A stretch of DNA of 64,000 nt from assembly GCA_003999685.1 (NCBI GenBank), contig CP021225.1, positions 868,001 to 932,000 on the forward strand. Reading direction: 5' to 3'. Position numbers and translations under genes: made by a program. The stretch comes from Taiwanofungus camphoratus (lineage: Eukaryota > Basidiomycota > Agaricomycetes > Polyporales > Taiwanofungaceae). The notes beneath the pieces were generated by a model that made no database searches, was not told the DNA's origin, and saw nothing but the letters and a program-made list of their open reading frames with translations. This document shows, in pieces, positions 1 through 10,015 of this stretch (position 1 is the first letter of the stretch; each line of letters starts with the position of its first letter).

Positions 1-1913
1 CTTTGCCCAAGAACAATATCCCAGTGCCGACGAACGACTTCAAAAGCTACACAATCCCAGTTGTCCTCAATCATCTAATCAATGACCTTACATTGGGTAA
101 ACGCACCATAAGCACCGCCTGCGTGACCGTGGCATCGCCATGCGGGCCGGCACTCGGCGCCCGTCTTCTCCTCGACCTGGAACGCGAATGCGAAAGCAGT
201 GGAGAGCGCTCACTCGCCTTGTGCGCATCGCCCACTGTCTCGGGCGGCGGACCGATTGACAGCGGCGCGGTTTGCTCAAAGCCAGGGATAGACGACGAGG
301 ACAGTGTCTCGATGCATGCTTCTTCGTCCTCGCGGTCCGTGTACTCCTCCTCCTCCTCGATTTCCTCGAGGTCTTCTCCCGCCTGCAATCGACGTATAAG
401 TAATGTCGCGGATCAGAGCGAGATGAGTCAGATGGGTGCTTACGAAGTGTCCGAAGAGGTAGAGGAACTCGATGAAGTTGCGCGGAGCGGGCAGCTCTAC
501 GCCATCTCTGTCACCGTGCGTGAGCAGGTAGTTCCTGCGGAAGCCGCCAGGCTCGTGGATGTGCTGAAACGCAGGATCTGGCGCGGAAGTGGTGGACCCT
601 GAAAACGACGCTGCGCGTGGGCGCGCCGCTTGCGGTCGCTTGTCGGCTTGCCATTTGTATATATTATGGCTACATGCGTCATACAATTAGCAGAGTTCGA
701 GTTGGGGAAGAAGCAACCAGGGAAGGCAGAGGTATGATGAAGGCAGTTATGGCATGCGAAGATAGGCAGTTTTAACGGTCCTAAGTCGTGCAGAATAAAT
801 CATGAAACACGTGAATTGCCCAGGTATAAACATCTTGGTCTCACTTTGCAGAGGCAATGATTACTGTCACAGTAACCTACGAGGTCCTTGTCTTTGAACA
901 GTCATTCCGCATTCTGTAGGATGTGTAATGACTGCTGGACATGATAAATGCTGGCAGCCTCCAAGCCTTCAGGCGCTTGAGCTATAATTAGGTCATCTCA
1001 CATGCTCCTTATCAAGGGGAGTGCAGATCCCTGTCGAAATAGCTCTAGGCTGCCGTTCATACAAATAGGACTCTAGCAATCGACGGGTGGAAGTCAATAC
1101 CGCCTTGACTTTGAGATAGAAGCATAGACTATGCGAGATTCCAGCGCCTGCAAGGTTGCACACATCCTACGCTGCCATTCCAAGGGATGCGGCAAATGAT
1201 GTCGACACAACGGATCAGATCACCAGTGTGAGTAGAATCTTTGAAACAAGCGGTACAAGACATCGCGAGTCATGTCGTGATAATGTGCAGCTTGGCGAGG
1301 ATCGCAACATATTCGAAAAGCATTGCAATGTTTCATGCAGACAATAATTGTGTACTCACGTCACATCAGCGCCGGGTGCATGGTACGGCACAGGGAAAGG
1401 CTCAGAGTCTTCCCTCGGCACCCGCAAGTGGGAAACCGACGATTGTTTGGACAGTGCGCCCGTATCAGACCCAGCACTTATTGAGCCGCGGTCTGACTGT
1501 CCCTCGCGTTCCTGTCTTGAGACAAGATGTTTCCTAATAATTCGCGCCTTCTCCTCGTCAGAAAGCTCATCTAGGGCATTGATGTCGCTACCGCTACCAG
1601 GCGTGCCGGCCAAGCCTGAGGGCCTGCGAGCGCTGATACCGCCGACAGTGATAGTCGGCGTCGAGGACGATGATCCTTCGCCTACGAGCGCGGCACTCGT
1701 TAGTAATGGCGAACCGCTCCCGACATTGGGCGTTGGCGTGCGTCTCGGTGGGATATTCGGCAGTGGCGGTGTGCCCGCGTACTGAGCGCGGAGGACTCGC
1801 GGGCTAGGTGAACCTGACACAGGGACTGTGAGATTGAGAGAGGTGCCGGGTGCCTCAGGACAAGACGAGCGTGAGGTACCAATGTCGAGCGGTTTGGAAG
1901 ACGATGGGGGCAT
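1..1913 (-). CDS. Vacuolar amino-acid transporter, AVT3/AVT4-like (N-terminal part; runs off left edge)
   Basis: Exons (minus): 1913-1360, 669-444, 382-107, 46-<1. Phases agree at every junction. The first 260 residues are a disordered Ser/Pro-rich cytosolic tail. The frame then reads HEPGGFRRNY, an acidic stretch, and TQAVLM joined to LLKSFVGTGILFLGKA, which is the start of the first transmembrane helix of the AAAP/AVT family (fungal vacuolar amino-acid exporters of the AVT3/4 branch). The start is the ATG at 1913, opening MPPSSSKPLDIG, a tail I recall from basidiomycete AVT3-like proteins. The remaining membrane helices lie outside the window. Intron 1 (670-1359) is 690 nt, ten times the usual size here. 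Family is confident; substrate is not inferable. Confidence 0.85.
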
Positions 1914-3025
1914 TGTCGGGATGATAAGAATGGAATGGGTGCAGGCAGAGGAGCGAGTATTTGAGTATCGCTGGAGTAGTTAGCGCTGGTCAGGCATCGG
2001 ATGCGGAACCTCCGTTTCGGGCGGACCTCATCTCAGATGTTCTGGCGACCCCGTGACTCGTGTTTCCCGCATCAAGAGTTGAACTCGTTTGCCTTGGGAT
2101 AATGGCACCGTACCGCGCAGTGCATTTATTCAGAGCTCCTGCATCCACTTTGACTTATTAAGCGCACTGAGAAAAGTCAGATGTGCTCCTCCGTGCCCTC
2201 GAGTGGTGCAATTACGGATAAATGGAACTGTAGGCCGAGTGATGGTGAGGAACTCCTTGATTGCACTTATCGTGCTCTTCTTCGACCAAAATTGACCTTG
2301 ATCCTATGCTAATGTGAGGTTGAACATCGAGGAGTAAGAGGTAGAAATTTCACTTCATTTCAATCGTTCGAGATACTTAAATCAATCCGATATCAAGACT
2401 ATGTAGTATGTACATGGGCCAGCACCCATGTTTGTGTACCTGGCCTCGTGTATGCAAGTTCATAACGAAGTTGCCATGATTTTCTCATTTTCATTTCACT
2501 GATCAGCCAGCAGACAGCTTACTACGGTGGTTCACCCATTGCACGACTCGTAAGTACCAACAGGCCTAGGTGAGCCCTCTGCCACTCAACTCCAAACGAT
2601 GGTGACGTTGCGAGTTCCATCACTAGCTTAGTCTTTGCCATCGGACTCTCATGATAGCGAACTCACAAGCCTCTGACTTCGAAGAATCCCTAGCCAATGC
2701 GCCAGGGTGCCTCGCCGCCAAGCATGCTAGCGCTCGCAAGACACGGAGATTCCCTGTCCTCAAAAGTCGATAAGATTAGATGCAGGCTCCTGCCAAATGG
2801 AGTACTATCGGTGGTACTACCGGAGGTCCCCTTCATTTTGACATCGTGCGTTACGGGGTGCGTGTGGACGCATGTTAGCCTCGAGTTTTCCTTCGTCAAT
2901 GCCAATCACACAATGAGGCTACACAAACTTCTTACAGCAGGTGAAAGGCAGGTCTACACGAGCGGCACTGCTCTTATGGACTTCCTCTGCTGTACCTGGG
3001 CTCTTTGATACTCTTCCTCCTCGCC
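1914..3025. other. Divergent intergenic region
   Basis: About 1.1 kb between the start codons of the transporter (-) and the AhpC/TSA-fold gene (+). It should hold both promoters. An open frame at 2697-3008 has no recognisable protein content. I see no repeat or RNA gene. Confidence 0.5.
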
Positions 3026-6000
3026 ATGTCGAAAGTCAAGCGAAAACCCGCTCCTCCATTCCCTTATTCACCAAAATATCCGCACCCTGACCCATCTGAT
3101 CCCTTTGCACCCTTGAAAGTCCTGCGGGAGCGTGCTCGTGCTCAGTCTACCAATGCCGCGCTCGAGGTCACTACGCCTTCGGACGACTCGTCCTTTGGTC
3201 ACCTCTCTATTGACCGCGAGGGCTTTCTGCTTACCATCGCTCCTGACTTCACTGACCAGACATTCGATCTCAGTTATCCTCCGAGCAGTGCTGACCACCA
3301 GTATGAGACACCGATGCCACCGCGTCCCTGGCTTGAGCATTCAGGCGGATACCAGAGCGATACCCCGGTCGCGCGTCCGCTCCGTCCACCGCGCTCGAGA
3401 GTAAGACCTGGGAGGGAGTCAAAGTCCTACTTCTCCGACGCGGAGCTGCCCCCAACGCCGTACAATCCCCGTCATGGCCATCCGGACCAACGTCAAGAGC
3501 AGACGGAGGAGAAACCTGCCGAGGCGCAGTATCACTACCGCAGAAGATCTCGGTCTGTCTTTGTCATGCGCCCCAGTAGTCAAAGCCAGTTCCAAGATTC
3601 TCCTCTGCCAGAAGCACCCCCATCCAACGCGCACACGGACACAAGCGCAACTCCGCACCCGGAGCCCAAGCCAGAAATGAATCCGGGGCCGCAGTATACG
3701 TACGACGATCGCCAATCGCACGGGTATCTTTTTGACTCATTGGACAGCGACTTCGAGCTATTGGAGCAGGAGGCTCCTAGAGCGGAAGAGCAAGTTACCT
3801 CGCATGCGCCATCACACTCACAGCTGTCCGAATTCTCCGTTTCGGGCCCTACTCCGCCGATGACGCCTGATGACAGTCTAAGCTTGAGTAGCGGAAGTGC
3901 ACGGGACCGCTCCGTCTCTCTCTCTCCGCGTTCGCTGTTTCTCGACCTGCCACGCGTAGTCGTGAGCGCAAATACCAAGCCAAGCTCGAATATGAACACC
4001 AAGGACGTCTCTGATGACGAAGCACGAGGACGCTGTGATTCTCAGGCGCCCCCGCATGAGACACCGTCTAATATACATAGCGCGGACTTCCCGATCCTGC
4101 TCACTCCGTCGCGGCCTCCATCGCCTAGCATTTCACCTGCAGCTGTACCTGCCCCTGTTGCTACTGCCGTTACGAAGCACCTGCGCCAACGTGACTCGCA
4201 CACAGAGTCTGAGCCTGAGCCAGAGGTGAGCAGGACGAGGCTCGGAACGGTGGCGGGTGCGAGAAAACGCAACAGTATGCGTAGGAGACTGCGTAATACG
4301 TCGAGTGTAGGGAGCAGTCGTCAGAGGAAGTCCAACTCCAGTCTTCGGCCTGCAACCAGGAAAGCTTCCACAGGCAGCGACTCGTCCATCTCTCTCTCGC
4401 AAATCCGCGCACAGAGCACGCCTGCTGCTGCGCAAACGTTGATGACAGAGTCTGCTCCGACAACCGGTGCTCCGCCGTCATCATATCCTGCTTCGCTCGT
4501 ACACGCGCAAGGCGCGACGGTGTATGCTCGAGCACCCACAAGTTATATGCTGGCGGCCCTTGCCGCTGATAATGCAGGTGCGGAAAGCGACCCGGGGCCA
4601 GAGAGCAAGACCTCACGGTTCATTGTGCACAAGCCACGCAAGAGTCTGAGCCATGTCAGTTTAGGACTTGCCGCGCTTCCCAACGTAAGCCTTGGCCCTC
4701 CACCCAGTGCGAACACGAGTACTGCTAGCGGTATGACGGTAGGTACTGGTTTCGGCCAAATCCTGAGCAAAGACAAAGATTGGGACGAGGGTGAGAGGGA
4801 TTCGAGAGAGCACGCGTCCATGCCTCCTGTGCCGCAGGTTCTCATCAATTCTGCCCGCCAGCAACAGCCTGAACCAGAGTCTGCGGCATCGACTCTACGA
4901 GTTGCCAAACGTTATACTACGTTCCCTCCTATTCCCATTCTGGATGATACGGAAGACAATGACGCTGCGGAACCCGATCGAGTGGATGAAGGTCGTGCAG
5001 AGGGTGAGGACGATGCGAGCATGCAATTGTATACAGCTCTTTCTACGTTTACTCGTCCGCTCACACCCATTGCCTCCCGCTCGCAGTCCGCACAGAGTAC
5101 CCATGATGCGCAGCTTTTAACCCATCAACACATTCATACACCCTTACTGTCTCCGCATCCACATTACCTGTTTCGGCCACCTGTGTTAGCAGCCCCTGCG
5201 CCCCGTGCACCAACTCCCCCGTCCCCTCATCCCCCACGTTCCCTGTCTCCCCTTCCTCCCCAACAATCGGATTCGCCTCCTGACTTTTATGTCTCACCAA
5301 TTCCACCAACAGAACAGATCGTCCCTGCGCCCCTCCCGTTATCGCCGCCACGCCCTGAGACCGAACCTCCCACGCCTCTTCCGGCTCCTACTCCCCGTGC
5401 TAAGTCACCAGTTTCGCGTGTGCCGTCTCGAGCTCGCATTGCGCAAGACGTCTCTTCCAGGAATGCCGTGCCCAATGTTATCAATAGTGATGCTCTAAGT
5501 AACAGTAACAACCTTGTCCCCAGCCGATCTCGGACACCCCAAAACGAGAACAAGCAGAGGAGAAGGGAGGCATCAAGGGAAGAAGAAAGACAATCGACTT
5601 ACTTACCCGTCGCGCAGTTGCGACCACAGCAGTCACAGTCGCATGTCTCAGTTCAGCGCAGGCGCATGAGCACAGCTCAAATCTCTAGCCCTGTTCGAAA
5701 TCCCACACCGCCTGTTCAGGTGCAAGCCCAGTCGCGGCCTAAGTCTCCAACCCCTCCGCTCGAATTTTCTCCGCAGCCTCCACCTCGCGACCGGACGTAC
5801 CGTCCGATAGCGCCTCCTGCTCAACCTCCACACCGGTCCCAATCGCCGCCCGTGGTGCCTCAATTTCGCGCTCAATCGCCGCCCGTGATTCCTCAATTTC
5901 GTTCCCAATCGCCTCCTGTGCGACAGCATTACCGTGTCCAGGCTCCCTCTACCCAAACTTCCGTCCGAGCAGAGTCTCCCAATTTTTCACAAAGTCGTGG

Positions 6001-7541
6001 TCCAGGTCGGAGCAGAGATCAAAGTCGAAGCCTCTCTTCCCAGCTCACTCGGACCGGAACGAACTTAAGCGCCTTTACACAGGCGCCGGCATCTCAATCT
6101 CGTCGTCACGGCACTGCGCCATCTACACCTATTCCTGATCAAGTATCCCCGTCTCCTGCAATCACCTCGTATTCCCAGCCGTATTCTTCTACTCGAGGTG
6201 ATAGGCGTGCTCACTCTCACACCCCGGCGGGTGCACGCAGAGGTCACCAGCACCAGCACCAGCACCAGCACCCGCACCAGCAGCCAGCCGTGAGGTTCGA
6301 CGAGTACGCGATGCCCACTCGGGAGCAGCTCAGGCAGGCTGCATCACTCGTCATCATTGCACAGAACGGGCTGCGTGTACCGTTCGGGGATCTGTTTCGA
6401 GATAGGCGGACGATCGTCTGCTTCATTCGCCATTTCTGGTATGTGGCGTCTCTCGTAATTTGAATTCATACCAAAACCTCTTGAATGCCTTCAGGTGCCC
6501 GAATTGCCAGGACTACATGTACTCGATTGCGAGGAGCGTGGATCCTGATGCGCTCAAGCGAGCAGGTGTTGATTTGGTGATTATAGGAGTCGGCTCCCCA
6601 GCAATGATCAAATCATACCGACGTGCGTAATCATTTTGGACTTATATGCACGCCACTTGACTGGCAACACGCTCTTTCATGCAGAGATCTTCCGTCTGCC
6701 TTTTGCATTGTATACTGATCCGACCCTTCGTCTGCATTCTGCTCTTGGGATGAATAAGCGGACACAGGATCCCGGTTCAGAAACGGAGAGGGGAGAGTAT
6801 GTCAGGCATGGCGCATTAGGCGGGCTTGCGATGGTTGTTAGGAATGCGCTGAGGGTGGGTATGCCTGTGTGGGAGAAAGGAGGGGACGTCACTCAGTTGG
6901 GTGGTGAATTTGTCCTCGGACCGAGGTGAGCATGCTGCATGTACCACCCGTCTCTGGTATGCTGAACTTTTCATAGGCTGTCATGCACGTATGCCCACAG
7001 GATGAGGACGACCCGCTCGCATGCACCCATTCTCCACGCTTTGGCGTCTGCTGGCATTGTTACGATACCCGTCGGTCCCAACGGCGCTTCACGCTCCTTC
7101 TTGTCTCCCGAGGACGAAGATAATTGGATGGAGGACCGGCGGAGGAGCTACGTGCGCATGCAAGCGAAGCGGGAGAAGAGGAGAGAAGGCATGGGCGAGC
7201 AAGTGTGCAGAGATGACTCGTGCGACTTCACCCATGGAAGTGATACGGGAAGCGGGAGTGTCAGTGGGTGCTGGGGCTCCGCCGGCGGACTGGGTCCAGG
7301 CTCGGGAGAGGACCAGCGTCAGGAGTACTCGGAGAAGAGGGATATGCCAAGGTTTCACGTCGCGAACCCGGACCAGAACCACTATTTACCGCCGACGCCG
7401 ATCGATGAGGATTCCGCGTATGAGCATAGGTGGGACAGCCACCCCGCCGACTTGTCGTTCCTGGATGAGTTTGAGCGAACACAAGACGATTCGTATAGGC
7501 TGACGCAGGAGGCGCTGACCTATTCGTTCGGAAAAGCATAA
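3026..7541 (+). CDS. AhpC/TSA (PRXL2/FAM213-like) thioredoxin-fold protein with ~1100-residue disordered N-terminus
   Basis: Exons 3026-6438, 6495-6622, 6685-6925, 6977-7541, giving 1448 residues. The ATG at 3026 sits in a good context (cgccATGtc). Residues 1 to about 1100 are low-complexity Ser/Pro/Arg/Gln sequence with internal repeats. From about residue 1120 the frame becomes a compact domain: FGDLFRDRRTIVCFIRHFW followed by CPNC (about residues 1139-1142), then IFRLPFALYTDPTLRLH, and after the last intron LSCTYAHRM and HAPILHALASAGI. These are hallmarks of the AhpC/TSA_2 (peroxiredoxin-like 2) family, with the CxxC in the redox position. The C-terminal tail after about residue 1300 is again disordered. 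The fold call is firm. Peroxidase activity is inference, and the role of the tail (scaffold or signalling platform) is unknown. Confidence 0.85.
5834..5932 (+). repeat. Three 33-nt coding repeats (11-residue RSQSPPVVPQF type)
   Basis: Three consecutive 33-nt units encode R-(S/A)-Q-S-P-P-V with a variable rest (VPQF, IPQF, RQHY). They lie in the disordered N-terminal region of the AhpC/TSA-fold protein. SP and SPP motifs of this kind are candidate proline-directed phosphorylation or SH3/WW ligand sites (inference). Confidence 0.8.
6245..6283 (+). repeat. His-Gln coding microsatellite
   Basis: A CACCAG hexamer is repeated four times and then degenerates, encoding HQHQHQHQHPHQQ just before the thioredoxin-fold domain. 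It is likely length-polymorphic between strains. Confidence 0.8.
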
Positions 7542-7898
7542 ACAGTCCGCTCCTCGGCATCTGTATCGATCACATTTGGGTTTCTATCCGTGGCTAGCCC
7601 ACGACAACACACCACTATATTATGGACAGTATATTATGCTCTGTAGCCGGTAGCTATGTAACATCCTACACGTCACTCAATGCTATTACATTTGATCTCA
7701 TCTGAAGGCTGAACTTCGATGGATATCCACATTAGTGTATTATCGATACACTCGAGTTAATGAAGCAGGTACTTTTGGTGTCCTCGTACGTACCCTTCCC
7801 GGTCCGCAGATGGTTCCTTACTACCATGTCAATTAAGCCTTCAAAACAGAATGCCACCGTCTGACTAGTCTATCTACCCAAGCATCGCAACGAAGTCC
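7542..7898. other. Convergent 3' intergenic region
   Basis: 357 nt between the stops of the AhpC/TSA-fold gene (+) and GTR2 (-). It is AT-richer than its flanks. No feature was recognised beyond presumed 3' UTRs and polyadenylation sites. Confidence 0.5.
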
Positions 7899-9537
7899 TC
7901 ACCCACCACCCCGCACCTCATCCTCTACTTGACAAATCTCCTGCACGCCCTCCCTGAAGAACACGACATTATACTCAACCAAGCCCCTGCGCGCCTCAAA
8001 CACGGCCGTCGGAAGCAGCGCCAGGAGCGCAAGATGCTGCGTGATGCGGTGGTACGTGAGCGTCGTGCCCGCGCCCGCGCCCACCGAGAGCGTCGTCGAC
8101 GCGGACGGGTAGAACAGCGGCTTCGCGGGCTTTGGAGTGCGTAGAGGGGGAGAGAGGGCGCCTGTGAGAGTCGAGAGGTTGGGCGTATTTGAGGGAGCGC
8201 GTGCTGGGCGGAGCTGATGCGGTACGAGAGATGGGAGGAGGGGCGACTTGGGAGCGGGAGATGAGAGCTGGGAGGCGGCGGAGAGAACGGGGAGGGGCGG
8301 CATGGGGGAGATAGGTGTTGAAGGCGATGGTGAATGCACGGTGGATGGTGGAGTGGGAACTTGATGGCGAAGAGGGCTGGCGGAGACAGATCTGGCAGCA
8401 GCGTCAAGGCAAGGTGATAAGCCGAAGCGCAGACTGATGCATGAGGCGAGGAGCTTACTTGTACAAAGGACCAAAAGAATTTAGCATTAGTAGATAATCA
8501 TTACATAGGTTATGTGTTGGTGGGTCGACAGGTGAGGCGTCGGTGGCGACGTAGAGTCGTGACTTGATATCGAATAAGAAAGCTTTAGACGATTGGGAGT
8601 TCTGCACAGAGGTCAGCAATGCGTCTGGTCCAGGAGAGAGAACACTCACAGCACAGAAGACATTCAGTAAGTCTTCGAGATACGGCAGCGACTCGATCGA
8701 CTTGTGAAGCGCGCGGGAGAAGGCGTCATGCAGAGAATGGTCGTGGATGGACGTGAGCTGGAAGTTGATGGGAATCTGCTCATATTCAATGGAAATGTCC
8801 AAGAGCTCATCCAGGACGCGCTGCTGGATATATCGAAAGTTGTCTAGGACGCGGGTTTAGACCACTGAGACAAAACTTGAGATTCGTCAACGCACCGATG
8901 CGGTACTCCTCAGACATTGTGTCCGCCTTATGTACGAAGACCTCCAAGTTGATGTCCGGATTTTTCTGATAGGCTTTGATGACAAAGTCCAACAGCCGAG
9001 CAATGGATGGCTGATAGAGATCCTGTGTGGGTACCCAAGAATCATGTGAGCGTGCGTGAGGGTGTCATAACGACGTTTCGCATCCACACCTGTATGTCTA
9101 TGACAAAGATGAGGGTGGCGAACTGCGCCAGTGGCTCGTCGAGGGTTTCAAGGGTTTCAAGGGTAGTGTCTCCTGGGCAGTCCCATATCTCCAGAGGAAT
9201 GATTGTGCTGATGTGGCGCTCCCAGGTTCGGATGAACAGGTCATGGACACGGTTGGACGCACACGCACTCAAAGGTATGCCTCGTCACACGGTTTGTCCG
9301 CTCAAGGTAGAACGTTTGTTTTGGCGGGAGGTCGTTGAAGACGACCTGCTGTATCGAAGTCTTTCCGCTCCTACGAGCCGATGTTATGGTGGTCGGTATG
9401 CGGTCATGACGGTATACACACCTTCGCAGGCCCAGGAGTAGAATTTTGGTGCGTATCGCGTCCCCTCCATCACTGCTATGGCCATTGGCTGCAGGCTGTG
9501 ATGGTGTCCGAGAGGCAGAAGCGAATTTTGGAGGCAT
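7899..9537 (-). CDS. GTR2: Rag-family GTPase, RagC/D orthologue
   Basis: Exons (minus): 9537-9422, 9370-9269, 9207-9090, 9022-8896, 8843-8650, 8601-8459, 8391-7899; 430 residues. The P-loop reads GLRRSGKTS (about 36-44) and is followed by IQQVVFNDLPPKQTFYLE. The switch-II region is IPLEIWDCPGD, and the HKAD motif supplies guanine specificity. These are diagnostic of Gtr2/RagC-D rather than Gtr1 (RagA/B). The C-terminal half is the roadblock-type dimerisation domain, interrupted by a Ser/Pro-rich loop encoded by the last exon. Gtr2 pairs with Gtr1 on the vacuole (EGO complex) to signal amino-acid sufficiency to TORC1. The N-terminus was set at the ATG at 9537 (MPPKFASAS). It is divergent from VTC4, another vacuole-related gene. 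Confidence 0.93.
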
Positions 9538-10015
9538 GGCCTTACAGCGAGCTGCCACCAGTGAGGCTGCTCGGTGTACCGTGTGTGGAACGTTCCTTGG
9601 GTTATCTGAGCTCAAAATGGCTTACCATATTTGGGTGGCTACTTGCCCATATTGAGCATGTCTTTTGCAGCCTACACCCTGCAAGCTGGCTCTCCCCTAG
9701 GCGGTTGTTAGCTACACGTGGTATGGACATTGAACGAAACAACTCTTCCTAACCGTTGATGATCTTTTCGCTCAACGTTTTTGCTTGCCAGTAGATACTA
9801 CCGAGCCTGTCTCGTGCCGCGGTCGTAGAGGAGGTTCGCGGAGTTGACGAGTGCGGTTTTAGATTTTTGACGTACGCAAGTAATAAGGAACCGACGCACG
9901 TTCGTGAGTTATCTGCGTGGAATTGGCTGGAGGAAGACTGACGAAGAGATGAAAACATGTTGCAGGAGGCGCCTTCTTCTGCACTTGGCCCCTTCTTCCA
10001 TGCAGCATCCTCGCC
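9538..10015. promoter_or_regulatory. Divergent promoter region GTR2/VTC4
   Basis: 478 nt between the two start codons. No distinct element could be called by eye, and the region contains no coding frame I trust. Confidence 0.4.

Noticed and set aside
3-602. Plus-strand open frame of 199 codons at the left edge
   Set aside because: It is the antisense shadow of the vacuolar transporter exons, which carry the family motifs and consistent splice sites on the minus strand.
1348-1785. Plus-strand open frame over the first transporter exon
   Set aside because: Antisense shadow of the minus-strand exon that begins MPPSSSKPLD.
2697-3008. Open frame just upstream of the AhpC/TSA-fold gene
   Set aside because: No motif, no splice connection to the downstream frame, and it lies where the promoter and leader should be.
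7021-7503. Second plus frame over the last exon of the AhpC/TSA-fold gene
   Set aside because: Arg-rich out-of-frame translation. The chosen frame continues the CTYAHRM motif after the intron.
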